Source of the DNA: Pseudomonadota bacterium
GTDB lineage: Bacteria; Pseudomonadota; Alphaproteobacteria; Acetobacterales; Acetobacteraceae
Length of the DNA stretch: 7,728 nucleotides
Assembly (NCBI GenBank): GCA_021807975.1
Contig: JAKBCJ010000218.1
Span: 1 to 7,728 of the forward strand
Reading direction: 5' to 3'
Of this stretch, positions 1 through 4,979 are shown one piece after another; position 1 is the first letter of the stretch, and every line of letters begins with the position of its first letter. Position numbers and translations under genes: made by a program. A model generated the notes under the pieces. That model was not told where the DNA came from and made no database searches. It saw nothing but the letters and a program-made list of their open reading frames with translations.

Positions 1-1
1 G

Positions 2-1012
2 TTCGAGATGGAATTCGCAAGCCATCATAATGTCGGCGACGCGGTGGCGGTGAGTTCCTGCACGGCGGGCCTTCACCTGGCGCTGCAAGCCTTGGGCATC
101 GGCCCCGGCGACGAGGTCCTGGTCCCGTCACTGTCGTTCGTGGCGACCGCGAACGCGGTGCTGTACACGGGCGCCAGGCCAATCTTCGTTGACGTCGAGT
201 CGATCGACGTTCCGCTGATGTCATGCACGCACGCAGCCGCAAAGGTAACGGACCGAACAAAAGCGGCCGTCGTGATGCATTACGCCGGGTACCTGGCCAA
301 CCGGGATGCCTGGAAGGATTTTGCCGGTGCCCACGGCCTGTTCCTGGTCGAGGACTCCGCCCATGCCGTTGGCCATGGGAGGACGGGGCTCTTCGGCGAC
401 GCCGCCGTGTTCAGCTTCTACGGGAACAAGAACATGACGACCGGCGAAGGCGGCATGATTGTCGCCAGCGATCCTTCGATACTGAAAAGCGCCAGGCAGG
501 CTCGTGGCCACGGGATGACAACCGACACCGTGACCCGGCTGCGGGAACGACCCGCCAGCTATGACGTGACAATGCTCGGTCAAAACTACCGGATGAACGA
601 GCTAAGCGCGGCGATTGGCAGCGTTCAACTGCGAAAACTGGCGGGATGGAATGACCGGCGCCAGACTTTGACAGCCCATTACCGGGGGGTGCTTGGGGTG
701 TTCTGCCCGGACGTGTCGGTTCCGTTTTCGGCGGAGTGGCCGTCAGCCCACCATATTCTGCCCGTTCTGCTGCCGGAGGATGCCGACCGCACGAAGGTCA
801 TGGATTCACTGCGGCAGGAGGGTATCCAGACATCGATGCATTATCCGGCAATTCATCTGACTTCACTGTACCGGGGAATGTATCCCGGCGTGTCACTCCC
901 GCTGACCGAGGCTTTTTCTCGTCGGGAACTCACTCTTCCACTCCATCCGAAGATGAACACGGAGCAGGTGGAGACTGTTGTTCGGGTTCTGGCGCAGGCA
1001 CTCGCGGACTAG
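2..1012 (+). CDS. DegT/DnrJ/EryC1/StrS family PLP-dependent sugar aminotransferase, 5'-truncated by the window
   Basis: Members of this family transfer an amino group, usually from glutamate, onto a keto group of a nucleotide-linked sugar in the cytoplasm. The reading frame is open back to the window edge and a Phe-Glu pair precedes the first ATG (position 8), matching the FEEEFA-type segment that lies about 30-40 residues into family members. The true start is therefore upstream and the visible 334 residues from that Met lack the N-terminus. Counting from it, the phosphate-binding SSCTAGL is at 16-22, VEDSAHA with the PLP-nitrogen Asp is at 114-120, and the Schiff-base lysine is K141 in GNKNMTTGEGG. 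NYRMNE at 193-198 is the usual active-site segment. SSCTAGL has Cys where most members have Gly. The next gene starts 36 nt downstream, and a 4,6-dehydratase two genes on could supply the 4-keto substrate. Exact substrate (PglE-, LegC- or perosamine-type) cannot be told from the sequence alone. Confidence 0.93.
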   Translation, partial: FEMEFASHHNVGDAVAVSSCTAGLHLALQALGIGPGDEVLVPSLSFVATANAVLYTGARPIFVDVESIDVPLMSCTHAAAKVTDRTKAAVVMHYAGYLANRDAWKDFAGAHGLFLVEDSAHAVGHGRTGLFGDAAVFSFYGNKNMTTGEGGMIVASDPSILKSARQARGHGMTTDTVTRLRERPASYDVTMLGQNYRMNELSAAIGSVQLRKLAGWNDRRQTLTAHYRGVLGVFCPDVSVPFSAEWPSAHHILPVLLPEDADRTKVMDSLRQEGIQTSMHYPAIHLTSLYRGMYPGVSLPLTEAFSRRELTLPLHPKMNTEQVETVVRVLAQALAD

Positions 1013-1048
1013 GGCATCCGGGCACCGATTGTAACGAGAGGTCAACCA

Positions 1049-1837
1049 ATGGCACGGTTTTGGCGGGTAGGTAATATTAGCTATGGCCTTGGAGACGAAG
1101 GCAACCGGATGTCGCGGCGGTTGCTGGATGTGACCGTCGCTGGCGCCGCGATACTGTTTTTTTTGCCGCTCTTGCTGTGTATCGCGCTGGCGATTTTTGC
1201 CGAGGATGGTTGCCCGATCTTCTTTTCCCAGACGCGCCTCGGGCAGGGCGGCAGGCATTTCCAATTGCTCAAATTCAGAAAGTTCGGCGCGGCCGCCGGC
1301 ACGATGGGACTGCCGGTTACCTTGGCGGACGACCCCAGACTGACCCGGGTCGGCCGGATTCTGGAAAAGTCCAAACTGGATGAGTTGCCACAATTTTGGA
1401 ATGTTCTCCGAGGCGACATGTCGATTGTCGGGCCGCGCCCGGAGAGCCTGCATTTCGCCGATTGCTTCGTTGGATCGTACGGGTCGCTGCTGTCTCACAA
1501 GCCGGGTCTGTTTGGTCCGGCGCAGGTCTTTTTCAGGAATGAAAGTGCCTATTACAGCGCGGATGAAGATCCCGAACGGACATATCGCCGGGTCCTGTTT
1601 CCGACCAAGGCTTCGCTTGACTTGCAGCATTACACACGCAGGTCTCTGCTAGAGGATTTGGCGTGGATCGCGCGCGGCATTGCAGCGGTTGTGGGGTTTT
1701 CGCCGGCTCGTTTGGTGAAACAGCCAACCTGGCCTGCTGGAGCAGCCCCATTCAATCCCTCCAATCCGGCGACGATCGACCTTCAGTTTGCCGGCAGCCC
1801 GGGAATGGCATCAGTTGTCGAGGACAAGCAGCGATGA
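1049..1837 (+). CDS. Sugar transferase: polyprenyl-phosphate sugar-1-phosphate transferase (PglC/WcaJ family)
   Basis: This is a monotopic or bitopic inner-membrane phosphoglycosyl transferase that would move a sugar-1-phosphate from a nucleotide sugar to undecaprenyl phosphate, the first step of repeat-unit assembly. Residues 22-28 (SRRLLDV) plus a hydrophobic segment at about 29-50 form the usual N-terminal membrane helix. FFSQTRLGQGG follows at 58-68, KFRKF at 75-79, the catalytic Asp-Glu pair at D111-E112 (KLDELPQFWNVLRGDMS), GPRPE at 128-132 and KPGLFGPAQV at 151-160. At 262 residues it is the short form without the N-terminal PF13727-like extension of WcaJ. The KFRxM segment is divergent (KFRKFGAAAGT) and lacks the common DAE. 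A Pro-rich tail of about 35 residues follows the conserved core. GAGAGG at 1036-1041 lies 7 nt before ATG 1049; a start at 1109 is also possible. The stop overlaps the next start (ATGA). Confidence 0.94.
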   Translation: MARFWRVGNISYGLGDEGNRMSRRLLDVTVAGAAILFFLPLLLCIALAIFAEDGCPIFFSQTRLGQGGRHFQLLKFRKFGAAAGTMGLPVTLADDPRLTRVGRILEKSKLDELPQFWNVLRGDMSIVGPRPESLHFADCFVGSYGSLLSHKPGLFGPAQVFFRNESAYYSADEDPERTYRRVLFPTKASLDLQHYTRRSLLEDLAWIARGIAAVVGFSPARLVKQPTWPAGAAPFNPSNPATIDLQFAGSPGMASVVEDKQR

Positions 1838-2841
1838 GTTATAATGGTATCAAGGTTCTGGTGACCGGGGCGGATGGCTTCATCGGCTCTCATCTGACGG
1901 AAGCGTTGGTAAGGCAAGGCGCCGATGTGACTGCGTTGTGTCTCTACAACTCGTTCGATACGCATGGATGGCTCGATGATGTGCCATCGTCGGTGGCTTC
2001 ATCCCTTAGACGGGTGCGCGGTGATGTAAGGGATGCTGCATTTGTGCGGCGGGCCGTGTTCGGGCACGAGATTGTCTTCCATCTCGCGGCCCTGATCGCC
2101 ATTCCATATTCCTACCTGTCCCCTCGATCATTTATCGACACCAACGTCCTGGGCACCTTGAATGTCCTGGAGGCATCCCGGGACTGCGGGGTATCGCGGA
2201 TAGTCCAGACTTCGACGAGCGAAGTGTATGGCAGCGCAATCACGCTCCCGATCGACGAAAGCCATCCGCTACAGGGGCAGTCTCCGTATTCGGCCTCCAA
2301 GATCGGGGCCGACATGATGGCGGAGGCCTTTTTCCGCTCCTTTGGTCTGCATGTGGCCATCCTGCGTCCGTTCAACACGTTCGGGCCGCGGCAGAGCGAG
2401 CGGGCGGTCATCGGATCGACCATCCGGCAAATGCTTGATCCCACCTGCCCTACACTGAAGCTGGGTGCGCTTGACACAGTGCGGGATTTTACTTTCGTTG
2501 AAGATACGGTAAGGGCGTTCATGGCGATTGGAAGTGGGCCTGACATAAAGTTCGGATCGCCTTACAACGCGGGAAGCGGCAAAGCGGTGACAGTGGGGGA
2601 ATTAGTTGACCTGCTGCGTGACATTACAGGCTGTGACAAGCACATGGAACATGAGTCATCCCGCCTGCGTCCGGCGAACTCCGAAGTCATGGCGCTGTTG
2701 GCTGACAGCAGCAAGTTGGCCGCCGACGCATCGTGGAAGCCGCGGGTTGGCCTGCGCGAAGGGTTGGCTTGGACCGTGGAATGGTGGAGGGATCGATTGA
2801 CTTATGGCCATGTGCGGCGGGAGACCGATTTCATGGCATAG
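1834..2841 (+). CDS. NAD-dependent epimerase/dehydratase, extended SDR, LegB-like sugar 4,6-dehydratase
   Basis: A 335-residue extended short-chain dehydrogenase, expected to oxidise C4 and eliminate water across C5/C6 of a nucleotide sugar to give a 4-keto-6-deoxy product. The Rossmann motif TGADGFIGSH is at 11-20, HLAAL at 83-87, TSTSEVYG at 126-133 with active-site Glu130, YSASK at 152-156 (catalytic Tyr152 and Lys156), and RPFNTFGPRQS at 178-188. The segment YNSF at 38-41 and the TSTSEVYG form recall LegB, the GDP-GlcNAc 4,6-dehydratase of legionaminic acid synthesis. That assignment is from memory, and UDP-sugar 4,6-dehydratases or epimerases remain possible. The frame is open back to 1663, but the homologous start is ATG 1834: it overlaps the preceding stop by 4 nt and GAGGA at 1820-1824 lies 9 nt upstream. 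Translational coupling with the sugar transferase is likely. Product specificity is unproven. Confidence 0.93.
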   Translation: MSYNGIKVLVTGADGFIGSHLTEALVRQGADVTALCLYNSFDTHGWLDDVPSSVASSLRRVRGDVRDAAFVRRAVFGHEIVFHLAALIAIPYSYLSPRSFIDTNVLGTLNVLEASRDCGVSRIVQTSTSEVYGSAITLPIDESHPLQGQSPYSASKIGADMMAEAFFRSFGLHVAILRPFNTFGPRQSERAVIGSTIRQMLDPTCPTLKLGALDTVRDFTFVEDTVRAFMAIGSGPDIKFGSPYNAGSGKAVTVGELVDLLRDITGCDKHMEHESSRLRPANSEVMALLADSSKLAADASWKPRVGLREGLAWTVEWWRDRLTYGHVRRETDFMA

Positions 2842-2855
2842 AGGGCCGCGCCCTC
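2841..2855 (+). terminator. Small hairpin at the stop codon of the dehydratase gene; weak terminator or attenuator candidate
   Basis: GAGGGC (2841-2846) and GCCCTC (2850-2855) are perfectly complementary around a 3-nt loop. The first base is the last base of the TAG stop codon. No T-run follows directly; TTTTT occurs only at 2920-2924. It could slow or partly end transcription before the OrfA-like gene, but it does not meet the usual intrinsic-terminator pattern. Confidence 0.2.
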
Positions 2856-2966
2856 CGCCATTTCTGCCTCGCGGCGCGCGCGGAACCGGTTGGGGACCCT
2901 TCTGAAGCGTGGCCCTGCCTTTTTGCTGCAATCATCCAAGGGCTTCAATCATATTGGGAACGGGCA

Positions 2967-3230
2967 ATGAGCAGTAGCCGCTTCAGCACAACTGACATCC
3001 TTAGGGCCATTATAGAGCATGAAGCCGGAGTTAGCGTTAAGGAAGTGAGCCTGAAGCGAGGGATCAGTCCCCGGACGTTCTACCGGTGGCAGGCCAAATG
3101 GGGCAGCGAGAAGAGTACAGAGGCCCGCAGTCACGCGGTGTTAGCTGAAGAAATTCGCCAACTGAAGAAATTACTGGCCGAGTCGATGCCGAGCGCTGCA
3201 GAAATGACACGTTTCAGTGGCCGGAAGTAG
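2967..3230 (+). CDS. IS3-family OrfA-like helix-turn-helix protein, solitary (transposase remnant or domesticated HTH)
   Basis: The 87-residue product matches the layout of IS3 OrfA (HTH_Tnp_1/transposase_8): SRFSTTDILRAIIEHEAG at 4-21, helix-turn-helix core VKEVSLKRGISPRTFYRW at 24-41, then a short leucine-rich coiled-coil region at about 53-72 (LAEEIRQLKKLLAE). In IS3 elements this protein binds the ends and is fused to the OrfB integrase by -1 frameshifting. Here no OrfB-like DDE sequence follows in any frame I could read, and no obvious IS3 terminal repeats were found. The last 13 residues (after Met74) depart from the usual OrfA C-terminus and overlap a 16-bp repeat that recurs at 3413. 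ATG 2967 has GGGA at 2956-2959 as a plausible ribosome site; the frame is open further upstream but without OrfA similarity. It lies 125 nt after the dehydratase gene on the same strand. It could be an IS fragment or a retained DNA-binding protein. Confidence 0.72.
   Translation: MSSSRFSTTDILRAIIEHEAGVSVKEVSLKRGISPRTFYRWQAKWGSEKSTEARSHAVLAEEIRQLKKLLAESMPSAAEMTRFSGRK
3204..3219 (+). repeat. 16-bp repeat, copy 1 (ATGACACRTTTCAGTG)
   Basis: This copy lies inside the 3' end of the OrfA-like gene and matches copy 2 at 15 of 16 positions (G versus A at the eighth base), in the same orientation, 209 bp apart. It is followed by GCCGG, and I recall similar TGACAC...TTTCA...TGGCC patterns as repeated end motifs of IS21-family elements. 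That link is from memory and unverified. Confidence 0.5.
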
Positions 3231-3307
3231 ATCGCGGTGAATAAGGCTGCCGGCATTCGATGGCCACTCGCTTGAGCGGCGATCTGATGGGTGCCCCGCC
3301 TTTACCG

Positions 3308-3356
3308 TTATAAAAAAAGAACGAAAAAAGAAGTGCCGGGGACCTGGTCAGCCGGC
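3308..3356 (-). terminator. Intrinsic terminator acting on - strand transcription
   Basis: On the - strand GCCGG (3356-3352) pairs with CCGGC (3339-3335), with an inner GAC/GTC pairing around a CAG loop. The stem is followed, after ACTTC, by six consecutive T (3329-3324), and then by seven more (3318-3312). That is the stem plus U-tract pattern of a factor-independent terminator. There is no - strand gene within the next 1.6 kb to the right that it would obviously serve. The + strand has no T-run after the stem, so it is not bidirectional. Confidence 0.45.
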
Positions 3357-3412
3357 GGGATTGCCGGCCGGGATACGGCGAACCGGTCGCGGCCACGCCA
3401 AATCAGGCGGTG

Positions 3413-3428
3413 ATGACACATTTCAGTG
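3413..3428 (+). repeat. 16-bp repeat, copy 2 (ATGACACRTTTCAGTG)
   Basis: Non-coding copy, 15 of 16 bases identical to the one at 3204. It sits between the two arms of the 10-bp inverted repeat 3363-3372/3448-3457. Confidence 0.5.
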
Positions 3429-3636
3429 CGTGAATTTGCCTTGCCGTCCCGGCCGGCCTTTGTGGCCTTCATGCAGACGCAGCCACCGCCAGCCAGAACC
3501 ACGCCGGCGGCCGGCAGCCGGGGTCGGGGGCTGGCGCGTCCGGAGAGGAACGGGGCAGCATCGCCACACACGAAATGAGGATCGCGCCACCCGGGAGGCG
3601 GCGGCGGATAGATTCGCGGCCCAAGACAGCGTATAG

Positions 3637-3665
3637 TTGACGGCCCCGGACTCACTGGAAATATT
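3637..3665 (+). promoter_or_regulatory. Candidate sigma70-type promoter for the LuxR-type gene
   Basis: TTGACG (3637-3642, five of six matches to TTGACA), a 17-bp spacer, then AATATT (3660-3665, four of six matches to TATAAT). Transcription would begin near 3672 and leave a leader of about 90 nt that contains the tandem repeat. A poorer alternative is TTGCTT at 3693-3698 with TCATAT at 3716-3721, which would put the tandem repeat over the start of transcription. Neither is proven. Confidence 0.35.
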
Positions 3666-3719
3666 CTGACACAACCGTGACCTTACGGGCCGTTGCTTCC
3701 AGGCTCTGAGTAGGATCAT

Positions 3720-3739
3720 ATGACATCTACATGACATCT
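3720..3739 (+). promoter_or_regulatory. Tandem 9-bp direct repeat, possible operator upstream of the LuxR-type gene
   Basis: ATGACATCT occurs at 3720-3728 and again, identically, at 3731-3739, separated by AC. The 11-bp period is about one turn of DNA, so both copies would face the same side of the helix, as in binding sites for a protein dimer or pair. The second copy ends 23 nt before ATG 3763. Autoregulation by the downstream LuxR-type protein is a natural guess but is inference. Confidence 0.4.
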
Positions 3740-3747
3740 GGTTGGCA

Positions 3748-3753
3748 GAGGGG
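3748..3753 (+). promoter_or_regulatory. Ribosome binding site that sets the start of the LuxR-type gene
   Basis: GAGGGG lies 9 nt before ATG 3763. An in-frame TTG at 3742 would start before this site and has no comparable purine run ahead of it, so 3763 is the better start. Confidence 0.6.
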
Positions 3754-3762
3754 CAAATAATC

Positions 3763-4572
3763 ATGTCTGATGGGGCGGTCTGCGACGGTCGTGAAGGATC
3801 TGGTGTCCTGTCTTTTGAAGCTATTGCAGCGGCTGGTCTTGTTGCGCGGCCCCCGGCGGGTGAAGGTCACGAAAATATAGCGGTGCACCAAATACCGAGC
3901 AGACCTAGTGTGCATTTAATAGAACGTTGGGAATTTCTGCGTGGGTTCTGGCCTCTCTGGCTGCGCGAGATATGTCCCGAGTTTGAAATCACGACTACGT
4001 CAAATTTAAACAACACCGCCGGGGAGGACTATATCCGGCGCATCGCCGCGATAGTATTGGGGGTTGACGAGCTGCATCAGATTGATCAATCGCTGGAAGC
4101 GTATATTAGTCAAATCAGGGTATATCGGCCGGACATACCAGTCATTGCGATTTTTCCAATAGGTTCATCAAGTCATACAACCTACTGGATAAGACGAGTC
4201 GGTATCAATGGTTATATCCCTCGTTCCACCAGCATTGAAGTGGCCGCCGCCGCTTTGCGGCTGGTCATTGCGGGTGGTCAGTACTTCCCGCACACGGATC
4301 CGGCGGGCGGTATTGCCGGAGCAGCAAATGTTCAGGCGGCCTCGGTGCAACGCGACGCCTATCTGCCCAAGACGTTAACGCCGCGGGAAATGGCGGTTCT
4401 GGATCGGTTAAGTCGGGGCAGCGCCAACAAAATAATTGCCTATGAGCTTAATATTTCTCTTAGCACCGTAAAGGCGCATGTGCATAGCATTATACGGAAA
4501 ATGAAGGTAAGGAACCGCACAGAGGTCGTTGTTATGGCACGTGAAGTAAACCTCGCGGTCAATCAGCGTTGA
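3763..4572 (+). CDS. LuxR/NarL-type transcription regulator with a degenerate receiver-like domain
   Basis: The 269-residue protein ends in a clear GerE/LuxR helix-turn-helix at about 204-262 (LTPREMAVLDRLSRG, then STVKAHVHSIIRKMKV as recognition and following helix), so it should bind DNA. Residues about 48-175 fold plausibly as a receiver: the third strand reads AAIVLG at 95-100, the fourth IPVIAIFP at 125-132, and GYIPRSTS at 150-157. The usual phosphoacceptor Asp after strand three is Gly100, the Ser/Thr after strand four is Phe131, and the conserved Lys is Arg154, so phosphotransfer control is unlikely. The first 45 residues match nothing I recognise. No sensor kinase is nearby. The gene is visibly AT-richer than its right-hand neighbours (26 of 60 bases are G or C in 4081-4140, against 46 of 60 in 7141-7200). 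It follows polysaccharide genes on the same strand and may regulate them; target and signal are unknown. Confidence 0.88.
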   Translation: MSDGAVCDGREGSGVLSFEAIAAAGLVARPPAGEGHENIAVHQIPSRPSVHLIERWEFLRGFWPLWLREICPEFEITTTSNLNNTAGEDYIRRIAAIVLGVDELHQIDQSLEAYISQIRVYRPDIPVIAIFPIGSSSHTTYWIRRVGINGYIPRSTSIEVAAAALRLVIAGGQYFPHTDPAGGIAGAANVQAASVQRDAYLPKTLTPREMAVLDRLSRGSANKIIAYELNISLSTVKAHVHSIIRKMKVRNRTEVVVMAREVNLAVNQR

Positions 4573-4979
4573 ATGGTTCCAGGTATAGAGTGCGCTCTCC
4601 GGGAGTGAACGACTCAATAATCCGTGCACGTAAAAGGACGGGACGGTGATGACCGCCATCGCCTCGCCGACGAGACCAGGACGCCGGCTGTACAGTTGGA
4701 TCGAAGCGGGATGCCGGCGCTGACATTGCGCACCTTTCTCCGTCTCCGAAGCGGCAAACCCGGGCGGAACAGTCCGCGGTCGTAGTCGAAACCAGCCTGT
4801 TTTTGTCCCGACACAGGCCGCTGCAAATAAGAAATGAACACATTCGGCGGGGTTTCGCCGCCGGTTCATCGACCGGGCCCTGACCATCGAATCCGGCAGG
4901 GCTTTTGAGCATGACGACCCCGGTTGCCGCTTCACATCAGAGATGGCGGCTCCCCGCGAGGCAGCCGGCAACTGCGTAC
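4573..4979. other. Convergent intergenic region between the LuxR-type gene and the ArsB-like permease gene
   Basis: The 407 bp contain open frames on both strands, but none shows a recognisable domain, a credible ribosome site or normal composition. A long - strand frame through here continues antisense to the permease and regulator genes and looks like a shadow. Two structures stand out: the hairpin plus T-rich stretch at 4821-4863 and an imperfect 9-bp inverted repeat, 4921-4929 with 4966-4974 (one G-T pair), just past the permease stop codon. I see no clear + strand terminator for the LuxR-type gene. Confidence 0.55.
4821..4863 (-). terminator. Possible terminator of the - strand transporter operon
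   Basis: On the - strand CGGCGG (4863-4858) pairs with CCGCCG (4850-4845) around a 7-nt loop. The stem is followed by a stretch rich in T but interrupted (AATGTGTTCATTTCTTATTTG). It lies about 115 nt past the permease stop codon at 4980. The broken T-run makes it only a moderate candidate. Confidence 0.3.

Larger units (their letters stand above)
3231..3762. other. 532-bp gap between the OrfA-like gene and the LuxR-type gene
   Basis: No open frame here resembles a real protein; the frames on both strands are compositionally odd and Arg/Pro-rich. The gap holds copy 2 of the 16-bp repeat, a - strand intrinsic terminator, a GC-rich long-range inverted repeat (3363-3372 with 3448-3457, 10 bp perfect), a candidate promoter at 3637-3665, the tandem repeat 3720-3739 and the ribosome site of the next gene. 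The mixture is what one would expect of eroded insertion-sequence DNA, or of a non-coding RNA locus. Confidence 0.6.

Noticed and set aside
1663..1833. N-terminal 57-residue extension of the dehydratase frame
   Set aside because: It is simply open frame over the end of the sugar transferase gene; it lacks dehydratase similarity, and the Rossmann motif sits at the normal distance from ATG 1834.
2923..2952. Promoter-like TTGCTG with AATCAT, and a duplicated CAATCAT, ahead of the OrfA-like gene
   Set aside because: The boxes match poorly and transcription would begin at about the start codon, leaving no leader for the ribosome site.
2733..2966. Upstream extension of the OrfA-like frame
   Set aside because: It overlaps the end of the dehydratase gene, runs through GC-rich non-coding sequence, and has no OrfA similarity before the Met at 2967.
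3361..3636. 91-codon + strand frame in the gap before the regulator
   Set aside because: Arg/Pro/Gly-rich composition, no ribosome site, no recognisable domain, and a competing - strand frame of the same quality.
3654..3673. Possible third, inverted copy of the 16-bp repeat
   Set aside because: CACTGGAAAT and TGACAC are both present but in the wrong arrangement to be the reverse complement of the repeat, so the resemblance is probably chance.
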